64,000 nt of DNA from Pseudomonas sp. Teo4 (GTDB lineage Bacteria; Pseudomonadota; Gammaproteobacteria; Pseudomonadales; Pseudomonadaceae): the NCBI RefSeq assembly GCF_034387475.1, contig NZ_JAXCIL010000002.1:2170001-2234000 (forward strand), written 5' to 3'. The notes under the pieces were generated by a model. That model did not search any database, had not been told where the DNA came from, and saw only the letters and a list, made by a program, of their open reading frames with translations. Below, piece after piece: positions 43,339 through 52,787 of the stretch. Positions within the stretch are counted from its first letter, which is position 1. Every line of letters begins with the position of its first letter. The translations under genes were made by a program, and so were the position numbers.

Positions 43339-44436
43339 TCAAGCCAGGTGCAGGTGATTGTCCCAGAACCCCGAAGGCAGGTTCATCGGTTGCCCGATCA
43401 GCTCCTGCTTGCGGCAGTCATAGAAGCGGCAACGCCCCTGGCCGGAGGTCACGACAAAGCCATCCTGTACCGCTCCGACCCCGGCGCAATCCGGCATCGG
43501 TGCATCGAGCTTGACCGCGCCACTGTCCAGGTCCCATATGAACAGCCGGTTGGCCCGCGGCGCAGTCAGCGCCACCAGGCGCAGGTCGCTGTGGATGGCG
43601 ACGCTGGCGGTGTACTGGGCCATCGACTGCAACTGGCGCTCCGGCACCGGGAAGGCCTTGAACGGCTCACCTGGGCGTTTGATGGCCAGCAACTCGGCGG
43701 TCTCGGTGGCATCGCCCATGAACTGCTGACACGCAGCGATGGTGCCGTCGCTGCCAACCGCCAGGTGGCGCACGCTGTTCATTTGCTGAGCGAGGGTTTC
43801 CTTGCTCAACAGGGTGCCGTCACGTTGCATCAGCACCAGGCTCGGCTCCATGGCGTCGAGGTTCATCTCGACCCGGCTCTCGGCTTCGGTACGGATACCG
43901 CCGTTGGCCACGATCAGGGTCTCGCCATCCGGCAGCCAGGCCACCTCGTGCGGGCCGATGCCATGGGTCGAAATCTCGCCGCTGTGCACCAGACGCTCGC
44001 CTTCGAAGCGGTAGACACCGAGCACGCCACGCCCAGGGTCGGTGGTGTCGTTCTCGGTGGCATACAGCCATTCGCCGCTGCTATGGATCACCGCGTGGCC
44101 GTAGAAGTGCCGGTTCAGCTGCGAGGTGACGGTTTGCAGCAGACGCCCGTCGCGCAGGTCGACCAGGTAGCTTTCGGTACCGGGGCGGCGAGCGACGAAC
44201 AGGGCAATCGGCAACTCGGGGTGGTTGATGATGGCATGGCAACGCTGGGCTACCTGGGTGCTGAACACCTGGGTGCCGTCCAGGCGGAACCCGACGGCAT
44301 AGTGCTTGCCGTCGCCATCGTCACGCGCCGAGAGCAGCAAGGGTTCGCTGCCTTTGTTGCGAAACAGGCTCCAACCGCCCAGGGTGAGGGCGCTGAGCAA
44401 TACGCTACCGAGTTTGAGTGCCTGGCGTCGCAGCAT
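43339..44436 (-). CDS. DUF1513 family exported protein (iron-locus accessory)
   Basis: Intact 365-aa protein. The N-terminus MLRRQALKLGSVLLSALTLGG has a twin Arg and a hydrophobic stretch, suggesting Tat-type export. The remainder shows repeated short blades (GVLGVYRFEGERLVHSGEI, HEVAWLPDGETLIVANGG, RHLAVGSDGTIAACQQ) as in beta-propellers. It is the last gene of the leftward imelysin/di-haem cluster and starts two bases before the preceding gene's stop region. Its biochemical role is unknown; association with iron acquisition is from context. Confidence 0.82.
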   Translation of the reverse strand: MLRRQALKLGSVLLSALTLGGWSLFRNKGSEPLLLSARDDGDGKHYAVGFRLDGTQVFSTQVAQRCHAIINHPELPIALFVARRPGTESYLVDLRDGRLLQTVTSQLNRHFYGHAVIHSSGEWLYATENDTTDPGRGVLGVYRFEGERLVHSGEISTHGIGPHEVAWLPDGETLIVANGGIRTEAESRVEMNLDAMEPSLVLMQRDGTLLSKETLAQQMNSVRHLAVGSDGTIAACQQFMGDATETAELLAIKRPGEPFKAFPVPERQLQSMAQYTASVAIHSDLRLVALTAPRANRLFIWDLDSGAVKLDAPMPDCAGVGAVQDGFVVTSGQGRCRFYDCRKQELIGQPMNLPSGFWDNHLHLA

Positions 44437-44438
44437 GA

Positions 44439-45503
44439 TCAGTCACCGTCGTTGGCATTGAAGCCCAGCTGGATGTTCAACGCCTTGGCCAGCTCGCCTT
44501 CGTGCAGGCGGTGGACGACGTTGAGGCTGTCGTAGATCTGGTTGAGGGTTTGCTGACCGGCTTCGTCGGCGAGCAGTTCGCCCAGCGTCTTCTGGTTGTC
44601 GGCCAGCAATTTGAGCGAAGTAGCGTAGGCGTCGTCGATTTTTTCCGCCAGCGCTTTCTGATCGCTGCCCAGCAGGCCACGCAGGCCCTGGTTGTCGACC
44701 CCGACCCAGACTGCCTGGGCGGCCTTGAGGCTGGCTTCCAGGCTCTTGAGGGAAGAGTGGCTGCGCCAGGCTTCGGCCTGCAGCGGCTGGGGAATACCCT
44801 TGCTCTGGCGGCCCATCGGTGCACCAAGCTTCTTCTTCAGGGTGTCCAGGGCGGTGACCTGGGCACGCAGCAGATCGGCGATCGCTTCGTGGGAGTCGGC
44901 GTAGCGCTGGTTGGGGAACTTGGTCATCTGCGACAGCATGCCGTCGGTGCTGTTCCAGGTCTTGAGGATTTCTTCGGCCAGCACCTTCTGGTGTTCACCG
45001 ATGGCGACCAGCAGCGGGCAGTAGCGGGCTTTCTGCTCGGCAGTGGCGACGTCCGGCTTGCTGTCGAACAGGATGTACTCGTAAGCCGACAGGCCACGCA
45101 CCACGACGCTGGCCTTGCTCAGGGCTTCGGCATCGACCGGCTTGTCAGCGTTGATCAATTGCTCGACCTGACGGCCGACCAGGTTCTTCTTGTCTGGCCA
45201 GAACTGTACCTGCCAGGCGCGGTTGCCTTCGGCCAGCGGGCCGACCAGCAGTGGTTGCAGCTCGGCCCAGGCCTTCTGCGCGTTGAGGAAGTCGGCGCGG
45301 GCGGCCTCCAGGGTCTGCTTGCCTTCGCAGTAGGCCAAGGCGCTGGCGGCCAGCTGGCGGTCGGCTTCGACCCAGCGGCTGTAGGTAGGCAGGATCACCT
45401 GCTTGGCGATGGCGGCGGAGGTGACTGCCTGCGGGTCCTGCGGCGAGCAGGCACCCAGGGCGAGTGCGGCGAGGCTGGTGAACAACAGTTTGGGTCGGAA
45501 CAT
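44439..45503 (-). CDS. Imelysin-family lipoprotein, second copy (motif-variant)
   Basis: Intact 354-aa imelysin-domain protein. The signal peptide ends in lipobox LGAC (MFRPKLLFTSLAALALGAC), so it should be lipid-anchored in the periplasm. Imelysins carry GxHxxE; here the corresponding stretch is GLSAYEY, with Ser for the His, so metal or substrate handling may differ from the first copy. It lies 18 bases after the di-haem gene and two before the DUF1513 gene, so the genes form one operon. A peptidase label used for some homologues is not supported by residues here. Confidence 0.82.
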   Translation of the reverse strand: MFRPKLLFTSLAALALGACSPQDPQAVTSAAIAKQVILPTYSRWVEADRQLAASALAYCEGKQTLEAARADFLNAQKAWAELQPLLVGPLAEGNRAWQVQFWPDKKNLVGRQVEQLINADKPVDAEALSKASVVVRGLSAYEYILFDSKPDVATAEQKARYCPLLVAIGEHQKVLAEEILKTWNSTDGMLSQMTKFPNQRYADSHEAIADLLRAQVTALDTLKKKLGAPMGRQSKGIPQPLQAEAWRSHSSLKSLEASLKAAQAVWVGVDNQGLRGLLGSDQKALAEKIDDAYATSLKLLADNQKTLGELLADEAGQQTLNQIYDSLNVVHRLHEGELAKALNIQLGFNANDGD

Positions 45504-45521
45504 GCCCGGCTCCTTGCGCGT

Positions 45522-46948
45522 TTAAAGTGAATTCAGGAAAGCCAGCAGCGCGGCGCGCTGTTCGGCATTGAAGGTGAGTACCTGGTTGCGTGCCGCCTCG
45601 GCCTCGCCACCGTGCCAGAGCACGGCCTCGAGCAGGTTGCGGGCACGGCCGTCGTGCAGGAACTGGGTGTGGCCACTGACCGTTTCGGTCAGGCCGATGC
45701 CCCAGAGGGGCGGGTACGCCAATCCTGGCCGTTGGCGGCGAACTCGGTACGCTCGTCGGCAAGACCTGGGCCCATGTCGTGCAGCAGCAGGTCGCTGTAA
45801 GGGCGGATGACCTGGCCCGACAGTTCCGGCTCGGCGGCATGGGTGGCGGTGGTGAACTGCGGGGTGTGGCAGCCCTGGCAACCGGCCTGGAAGAACAGGT
45901 TCTTGCCAGCCAGCACCTGCGGTGCATCCACGTCGCGTCGGGCCGGCACACCGAGGTTGCGGGTGTAGAAGGTGACCAGGCGCAGGATGTTGTCGCTGAC
46001 TTCTTTTTCGCCATTGGCGCCGTCGCCGTTGGGCGCGGCCAGGCAGTCGGTTTGCGCGCTGGTGCAGTCGTCCTTGGGTTGCAGGGTGCTGGTCAGGCCC
46101 ATGTCGCCGACGAAGGCGTGTACGTTCTGCTGGTTGACGTTGGGCTGGCCGGCCTTCCAACCGAAGCGCCCGAGCACCGGCTTGCCCTGGGCGTCATCCC
46201 AGACCCGGTTGGCCCTGCCGCGAATGCCGTCATGGTTGCGGTCATCCGGGTCTTCATTGGCCAGGATGTCTGCTTCGGAAATGGCTTCGAGCAGGCCTAG
46301 GCCGATCATGGGCGGGGCCACGCGGGCGGAAAAGCGCGTGTCGGGGTGCATTGGCCCGTAGCCGAGCTGGGTGATCTGCAAGGTCGGTTTGCGCAGCTCG
46401 ACCTCATGACCGTCCTTGAAGGTCACGGTCTGGCTGTCGTAACTCACGCGCACCTTGCCCTCGGGCGCTACGCCGGGGATGGCCATGTCCTGCAACTGGG
46501 TACCATAGGCGGGTTCGGGTACTACCCCCAGGCGTTCGATTTCCTTGGCCAGGTAGGGTTGGTCGGGAATCGACAGGCGCACCAGCATCGATACCGCGTT
46601 GCTGTCATCCGGGCCGGGCGGGTGGCCACGGCCGTCGCGGACATGGCAGTTCTGGCAGGCATTGGTGTTGAACAGCGGACCCAGGCCATCACGGGCGGTG
46701 GTGGTGGACGGTGCGATCACCCAAGGGCTGCGGAAGAAACTGTTGCCGACGCTGAAGTCCAGACGCCGCTCTGGCGACAGGTTGGCCGATGGCATCGAGA
46801 AGGCATTGCGGTCGCTGCGTTGCACGGTTGCCTGGCCAGCGGACAGCGCCTCGCCGGGTTCGGCCTGGGTGAAACGCGGGGCGTCGTCACAGGCAGTTAG
46901 GGCGAAGGCCAGCAGCAGAGGGGATAGTCGGGACAGCGACGAGGACAT
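45522..46948 (-). CDS. Di-haem oxidoreductase lipoprotein, DUF1111 family (one frame break)
   Basis: Restored length about 475 aa. Signal peptide with lipobox LTAC near residue 20, then two haem c sites: ACQNCHVRDG and GCQGCHTPQF. The overall pattern (FFRSPWVIAP, GPLFNTNACQNCH, LLHDMGPGLAD, FLHDGRARN) is that of the putative thiol-oxidoreductase/di-haem peroxidase-like family. One C is missing at 45712-45714 (DWRTPPLWGIGLTETV expected). Placed between two imelysin genes, it may supply redox chemistry for periplasmic iron handling; this is inference. Confidence 0.85.
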
Positions 46949-47117
46949 CGAGAATCCTGGGCGTGAGCGAAAAACCGGCGTGCAAGCTTAGCAAACCAGG
47001 GAAATTTGAATAAGAGCAATTTGCAATTACTAGATGAAATTGGTGTCGGCAGAAAAGCAAAAGCCGGCCCGAAGACTCATGCCTGCCATTTAGAATCAGT
47101 GGGGCCGCTGTGCGGCC

Positions 47118-47202
47118 ATCGCAGGCTTCGCCAGCTCCCACAGGTGTTGTGAAGTGCTTGAAACTTGCACTTCATTTGTGGGAGCTGGCGAAGCCTGCGA
47201 TG
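47118..47202. repeat. Paired REP-like palindrome, GCAGGCTTCGCC type
   Basis: Arms CATCGCAGGCTTCGCCAGCT (from 47118) and AGCTGGCGAAGCCTGCGATG (to about 47202) flank about 33 bases. This is the same variant as at 18691-18769. It lies between the imelysin and di-haem genes. Confidence 0.82.
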
Positions 47203-47240
47203 GGCTGCCATGCAGCCCCGATTAGAACCCGAAAGCGCGA

Positions 47241-48577
47241 TCAGAACTCGTGATCAGCAGTATCCGGGTTCAGGTTGGCGATACCCAGCTTGCCGGCGGC
47301 CTGCTCGATCGCACCGGTCTGCTTGACCAGGAGGCGATGGCGTCGCGTACGATCTGGTTGCCCGCAGCGTTGTCGGCGGCGATCAGCTGGTCGTAGTGCT
47401 CGCCTTTCAGGGCGTGGTCGACGATCACCTGAATCTTCGCCTCGGTGGCTTCCAGGTCGGCCTTGAGGGTGGCGTCGGCGGCCGGGTCGACCTTGGCCAC
47501 CAGCGACGACAGGCTCGGGCCTGTCAGCTTGGTGCCGTCGGCACGGGTGTACTCGCCCAGGTAGACGTTGCGGATGCCCTTGGCGTCGTAGAAGTGCGAG
47601 TAGTGGGTGTTGTCGCTGAAGCAGTCCTGCTCGTCTTCAGGGGAGTTGGCTTCCAGGGAAACCTTCATGCGCTCGCCCGCCAGTTCACCCAGCGACAGGC
47701 TGCCCATGCCGAACAGCATCTTGCGCAGGCCGTCGTTGACAGGCTCGGCTTCCAGCTTGGCGCGGTAGTTGTCGGCGACGTTCGGTGCCCAGTTGCCGAC
47801 CATCTCTTCCAGGTCTTTGACCAGCAGTTCGGTGACGGCCTTCAGGTAGGTGCGGCGACGCTCGTTGTGGCCGCCAGTGGCGCCTTTGCCTTCCAGGTAA
47901 TCGGAAGCCGGACGCTTGCCAGCGCCTGGGCCGGTGCCGTTGAGGTCCTGGCCCCAGAGCAGGAATTCGATGGCGTGGTAGCCGGTGGCGACGTTGGCTT
48001 CGGAACCGCCCAGCTCGTTCAGGCTGGCCAGTTTCTCGGCGGTGATGTCCTTGACGTCGACCTTCTCTTCGCCCACCTGGATCTCGGTGTTGGCGATGAT
48101 GTTGGCGCTGGCAGCCGGGTTGCCCAGGGCGTGCTCGTAGCTCTTGTCGACGTAGTCGATCAGGCCTTCGTCCAGGGGCCAGGCGTTAACTTGGCCTTCC
48201 CAGTCGTCGATGATGGTGTTGCCGAAGCGGAAGGCTTCACTCTGCAGGTAAGGAACGCGGGCGGCGGCCCAGGCGGCCTTGGCGGCATTCAGGGTTTCGT
48301 CGTTGGGCTTGGCCAGGAATGCATCGATGGCGGTCTGCAGGGTCTTGGCGGTGCTCAGCGAATCGCTGTACACGGCGTAGACCATGTCGGCGTAATGCTT
48401 GACCACGGCCTTGCCGGCCGCTTCGTCGACAGCCCCCGGCGCTGCAGCGGCGGTGCTGGCGGCAGCAGGTGCCTGAGCTTGCGGAGCGGCAGCCTTGTCA
48501 TCCTTGCCTTCGCCGCAACCGGCGAGAGCGATGGCGATGGCCAGCAGACTGGCGGAGGCCAGAGGCATTCGAATCAT
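47241..48577 (-). CDS. Imelysin-family lipoprotein, first copy (frame break at 3' end)
   Basis: Restored length about 445 aa. Signal peptide with lipobox LAGC (MIRMPLASASLLAIAIALAGC), an Ala/Pro-rich linker, then the imelysin domain. VATGYHAIEFLLWGQD carries the GxHxxE motif, and WPLDEGLIDYVD and DDWEGQVNAWP are family segments. One C is missing near 47328-47331 (IASLVKQTGAIEQAAGKLG expected), after which the protein ends NPDTADHEF. A Fur-box-like site lies upstream. Homologues (IrpA-like) are iron-regulated and needed for growth on low iron. Confidence 0.87.
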
Positions 48578-48648
48578 TGTTGGTTTCCTGCGTCGTGTGG
48601 TTGGACCGTGGGTTAGGCCGTGCGCCGTGGCACGCGAAACCGCAACAT

Positions 48649-48667
48649 CATGCGAAAGATTTGCATT
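48649..48667 (-). promoter_or_regulatory. Fur-box-like site upstream of the first imelysin gene
   Basis: On the minus strand it reads AATGCAAATCTTTCGCATG, matching 14 of 19 positions of the Pseudomonas-style AATGAGAATCATTCTCATT. It lies about 75 bases before the imelysin ATG. Confidence 0.5.
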
Positions 48668-48736
48668 TGCTGTAAAAGGCCAGCATGCAATTCATGTAAA
48701 TGCAGGTCACCGCCTGTAACCAAGGTGGGCGAGGGG

Positions 48737-50786
48737 TTACAAGGCGGAAACCTGATTGCGCTGTGCCTGCTTGAGGAAACTCACCAGTTCGCGCGCGGAC
48801 AGTGGCTTGCTGTAGTGGTAGCCCTGGCCCTCGTGGCAGCCCTGGGCAATGATGTAGCTTTCCTGCTCGGCGGTTTCCACACCTTCGGCGATCACCTGCA
48901 TGCCCAGGCTCTTGCCCAGCTGGATGATGGCGCGAACGATGGTGGCGTCGTCGTCATCGTCCAGCAGGTCCTGGACGAAACTCTTGTCGATCTTGATCTT
49001 GTCCAGCGGCAGCGACTTCAGGTAGCTGAGCGAGGAGTAGCCGGTACCGAAGTCGTCGATGGCAATCATCGCACCGGAGCGACGCAGGCTCAGCAGGTGC
49101 TGGGCGGCGGTGCTGATGTCCTCCATCAGGCCGGTTTCGGTGACTTCCAGCTCCAGGCTGCGGGGCGGCAGGCGGTAGGCCTGCAGCAGGTTGTTGACCA
49201 CCCGTGGCAGCTCGTTGTGGTGCAGTTGCACGGTGGACAGGTTGACGGCCATGCGCAGTTCGCTGAAGCCCATGTCATGCCATTCGCGTAATTGACGACA
49301 GGCCTGGTCGAGCACCCACTCGCCGATCACGATGATGTTGCCGTTCTGTTCGGCCAGGGGAATGAACTGGTCGGGCGGAACCATGCCCAGTTCCGGGTGA
49401 TGCCAGCGCAACAGCGCTTCCACGCCGACCACCCGGTTGTCGCGGTAGCTGATCTGCGGTTGGTACACCAGGTACAGCTGGTTGCGCGACAGGGCTTCGC
49501 GCAGGTCTTTTTCCAGCTCGCGGCGGCGGCGCATCTCGCTGTCGACGCTGGCGATGTAGAACTGGTAGCGGTTGCGCGAGCGGGCCTTGGCCAGGGTCAT
49601 GGTCTGTTCGGCCTTTTGCAGCAGCTTCTCGGTGCTGTCGCCATCTTCGGGGAACAGGGTGATGCCAATGGTGGCGCGCAGGCGGATTTCCTGATGGTCG
49701 AGGGCGAATGGCACCTCCAGGTCGTCGAGAATGCTCTGCGCCAGCTCGGCGGCTTCGTAGGGCTGCTCGATATTGGCCTGGACCAGGGCGAACTGGTCGC
49801 CGCCCAGGCGTGCCAGGGCGCCGAGACGGCCACTGTGGGCGCGCAGACGGTCGGCCAAGGCCAGCAGCAATTGGTCGCCGACCTGATAGCTGAACTGTTC
49901 GTTGATGCCCTTGAAGTCATCCAGGCCCACGCACAGCACGGCCACGCGGTGCTGCAGGCGACCACCGTCAACTAAGATTTTGTCCAGTTGTTCCTGCAGC
50001 TGCTGGCGGTTGGGCAGGCCGGTGAGGAAATCGTACTGGGCCATGCGCTGCAGGCTGTTCTCGGCCTCGTGGCGCAGGTGAGTGTTGCGCTCGATGGACG
50101 CCAGAAGCTGGTTGGCGGTGTTGACCCAGATACCCAACTCGTTCTTTTCGTGGCCTTTGAGCAGTGGAATCTGGTGCTGGCTTGGGCGGTCGGGGTTGAT
50201 CTGGGTAAGGTGGTCGATGATCTTCGACAACGGCTTGGTCAGCAGCCAGTGGTAGACCAGGTACAGCACCAGGCCCATGGCCAGGGCGCGCAGCACGCCG
50301 GAAATGAAGATGATCACCGCATTGATCAGGAAGTCTTCGCCATAGTCGGCAGTGTCGAGGGTGATGCTCAGGTCACCGTAGTACTCGCTGTACGGGCCGC
50401 GGCCAACCAGCTGGGTGGTGTAGGTGCGCTCCTGGCCGAGGATCAGGTCGGTCAACCAGCGCAGCGACATGTCACGCAGCGGGCGGGACTTTTCGGCCAG
50501 CATGGTTTCGTTGGGGTGGCCGATCGAGGCCATGCGCACCGACTCATCCTGGAACAGGCCTTCCATCACCTGCATGCCCATTTCCCGGTCGAGGCTGTAG
50601 ACCGCCTGGGTCGATGGGTCGCGGAACATGTCGAGGATGCGCTGGGCATCGTTGTTCACGGCCTGGCGAGTCTTGTGTGTCGTAGACGATCTGCGCGCAG
50701 CTGAGAACGACGCCGACAGCCAATGCCGACAGCAGCACGACCCTGAGCAACTTGACCGACAAGCTGTTCCGCAATTCCAGCTTCAA
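48737..50786 (-). CDS. bifA: Cyclic-di-GMP phosphodiesterase BifA, degenerate GGDEF plus EAL (two-base frame break)
   Basis: Restored length about 683 aa. N-terminal membrane helix (LLRVVLLSALAVGVVLSC), periplasmic region, second helix with HAMP-like linker, then GGDEF and EAL domains. The GGDEF signature reads RLGGDQF, so cyclase activity is unlikely. The EAL domain keeps GVEALLRWHHP, ELEVTETGLM, IDDFGTGYSS and VIAEGVET, so phosphodiesterase activity is expected. A two-base AC unit is missing at 50675-50680 (VYDTHKTRQAVNNDAQ expected). A TTG start at 50786 with AGGA upstream is chosen over the ATG at 50819. Its place beside sodB matches bifA in other Pseudomonas, where it limits biofilm. Confidence 0.9.
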
Positions 50787-51090
50787 TGGGGTTTCCTTAA
50801 TCCATGCGCATGGCATCATTTTGCCATCAACGTTGGCAATACACTATCGGCCGGTTGCCACGGGCAGGTCGCGAGTCGCGGCGGCTCATTGCGGGTTCCG
50901 TCCTGAGCAGTGTATCGGTTGCGCTGCCATGCGACTTGAGTGCGCTGTATCAACATTCCAGACGTTTGATGTTAGCGCGCTATACGGGGAGCAAAGAGGT
51001 GTGAGGCGGGTTGCGGAAAATTCTGCCGATTGGATCCTTTTGCTGAGCTGCAGGAGGCGTTTTGCTGGCAGACAGGGTTCTGCCGACAAT
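50787..51090. other. Gene-free stretch between bifA and the sodB terminator
   Basis: About 300 bases with no convincing ORF, repeat or RNA. It should hold the bifA promoter. No clear -35/-10 pair stood out. Confidence 0.4.
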
Positions 51091-51120
51091 AAAAAAACCC
51101 GGCACTGGGCCGGGTTTTTC
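51091..51120 (-). terminator. Terminator after sodB
   Basis: CCCGGC/GCCGGG stem with a five-base loop, flanked by A7 and T5 runs, so it works in either direction. It sits 18 bases after the sodB stop on the minus strand. Confidence 0.9.
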
Positions 51121-51137
51121 GGTCAAGGCTGAATCAA

Positions 51138-51734
51138 TCAGGCCTTGAAGGTCTTGCCTTCGAACTGCTCGGCAACGAAGGCCCAGTTGACCAGGTTCCA
51201 GAACGCCTCGACGTACTTAGGACGCAGGTTGCGGTAGTCGATGTAGTAGGCGTGTTCCCAGACGTCGCAGGTCAGCAGCGGGGTGTCGCCGCTGGTCAGC
51301 GGGCAGCCGGCGCCGATGGTGCTGGCCAGGGCCAGGGAACCGTCTGCTTTCTTCACCAGCCAGCCCCAGCCGGAACCGAAGGTGCCGACGGAAGTCTTGG
51401 TGAACTCTTCCTTGAACTTGTCGAAGGAGCCGAAGGCGGCGGTGATGGCATCAGCCAGGGCGCCGGTCGGTTGGCCACCGCCGTTTGGCGACAGGCAGTT
51501 CCAGTAGAAGGTGTGGTTCCAGACTTGAGCGGCGTTGTTGAAGATGCCGCCCGAAGAGCTCTTGACGATCTCTTCCAGGGTCTTGCCTTCAAATTCGGTG
51601 CCTGGGACCAGGTTGTTCAGGTTCACGACGTAGGTGTTGTGGTGCTTGTCGTGGTGATACTCCAGGGTTTCCTTGGAGATGTGCGGCTGCAGGGCATCGT
51701 GGGCGTACGGCAGCGGCGGCAATTCAAAAGCCAT
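51138..51734 (-). CDS. sodB: Iron superoxide dismutase SodB
   Basis: Intact 198-aa cytoplasmic superoxide dismutase. Metal ligands are visible in [18 protein letters not shown], and [13 protein letters not shown]. The [14 protein letters not shown] and GSGWGWL segments favour the iron form over manganese. The start at 51734 has AGGAG 6 bases upstream. A 39-codon ORF precedes and overlaps the start. Position next to bifA is as in other pseudomonads. Confidence 0.96.
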   Translation of the reverse strand: MAFELPPLPYAHDALQPHISKETLEYHHDKHHNTYVVNLNNLVPGTEFEGKTLEEIVKSSSGGIFNNAAQVWNHTFYWNCLSPNGGGQPTGALADAITAAFGSFDKFKEEFTKTSVGTFGSGWGWLVKKADGSLALASTIGAGCPLTSGDTPLLTCDVWEHAYYIDYRNLRPKYVEAFWNLVNWAFVAEQFEGKTFKA

Positions 51735-51843
51735 GGTGGATCTCCTGATTCAGGTCTAGTTCGCGGTTTGCGCAAGGCCGATCACGGGCGGCCCGGTAGG
51801 CGTCGGCGAGTTTGTACTCTTTGCGACGCGAGGGCAGGATCAT
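51724..51843 (-). CDS. Possible 39-aa upstream ORF overlapping the sodB start
   Basis: ATG at 51843 opens a frame ([20 protein letters not shown]...EIHHGF) that ends 11 bases inside sodB. No ribosome site was confirmed and no homologue is recognised. It may be a leader peptide or merely a chance frame in GC-rich DNA. Confidence 0.25.
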   Translation of the reverse strand: MILPSRRKEYKLADAYRAARDRPCANRELDLNQEIHHGF

Positions 51844-51949
51844 AGCACCAGCCCCCGCGCATAACCACGCGACAAAGATAGGGAATAGAGGTTCCAGAGC
51901 GGTTGGGTGGGGCGAAGGCAAGGAGCAAAGGTCTTGGCTTGCCTTTGCT

Positions 51950-52040
51950 GGCCTCATCGCTGGCAAGCCGGCTCCTACAGGTACTGCAGTGATCTCAAGA
52001 TCGGCGCGCTCCGTGTGGGAGCCGGCTTGCCGGCGATTGG
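51950..52040. repeat. Inverted REP pair
   Basis: Arms GCCTCATCGCTGGCAAGCCG at about 51950 and GTGGGAGCCGGCTTGCCGGC to about 52040 flank a 32-base spacer. It lies in the gap between sodB and argO. Confidence 0.85.
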
Positions 52041-52058
52041 CCGCAGTGCGGCCCTTGC

Positions 52059-52658
52059 TCAGTTGAAGATCAACTGCGCCGCCACCGCGAACATCATTAC
52101 CGCCACCATCAGGTCGAGCAGGCGCCAGGTCGCCGGGCGTGCCAGCCAGGGCGCCAGCCAGGCCGCGCCCAGGGCGAGGGTCGAGAACCACACCAGCGAA
52201 GCACTCGCCGCCCCGGCCACGTAAGCGCCTGGCACGGTCTGCTGTGCCCCCAGCGAGCCGATCAGCAGCACGGTGTCGAGGTACACGTGGGGGTTGAGCA
52301 GCGTCACCGCCAAGGCACTGAGCAGTACCGCACGGCGCGAGCGCATGCCCTGGCCTTCCTGATGCTGCAGGCTCTGCTTCGAGCAGGCGCTGCGCAACGC
52401 CTTGGCGCCATACCAGATCAGGAACACCGCGCCACCCCAACGGGCAATCGCCAGTAACGTCGGGTTGTGCGCCAGCACCGTGGCCAGGCCGAACACACCG
52501 GCCGCGACCAGAATGGCATCGCACACGATGCACAGCGCCGCAACCGGCAGGTGATGCTCGCGGCGCAGGCTCTGGGCCAGGACGAAGGCGTTCTGCGCGC
52601 CGATAGCCATGATCAGGCCGAAGGCCACCAACATGCCGTTCAAATAACTTTGCCACAT
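52059..52658 (-). CDS. argO: LysE/ArgO-type amino-acid exporter
   Basis: Intact 199-aa inner-membrane exporter of the LysE family with about six helices. LIMAIGAQNAFVLAQSLRREHH (conserved N-terminal signature), VFLIWYGAKALRSA and LLNPHVYLDTVLLIGSL are typical. E. coli ArgO exports arginine (and canavanine) and is activated by ArgP. Start at 52658 (MWQSYLNGMLVAFG) is chosen over an upstream ATG. It diverges from the argP-like regulator with 129 bases between, the standard arrangement. Confidence 0.9.
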   Translation of the reverse strand: MWQSYLNGMLVAFGLIMAIGAQNAFVLAQSLRREHHLPVAALCIVCDAILVAAGVFGLATVLAHNPTLLAIARWGGAVFLIWYGAKALRSACSKQSLQHQEGQGMRSRRAVLLSALAVTLLNPHVYLDTVLLIGSLGAQQTVPGAYVAGAASASLVWFSTLALGAAWLAPWLARPATWRLLDLMVAVMMFAVAAQLIFN

Positions 52659-52787
52659 GGCGGGAATACTCCAGTGACGCCCACGAAACAACGCTGGCGC
52701 TGATGACTGTAAGAAGTTGCTGGTCATTGTGGGGAAGGGCGCTGTATAAGAAAAACAAATAAAGCTGATCCGTCATTAGGGAAATCG

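Noticed and set aside
46949..47117. Fur box before the di-haem gene
   Set aside because: AATTGCAAATTGCTCTTATT-like sequence aligns poorly with the Fur consensus, so I do not list it.
44439..48577. Imelysins as active insulin-cleaving peptidases
   Set aside because: No catalytic metalloprotease pattern such as HExxH is seen. An iron-related role fits the context better.
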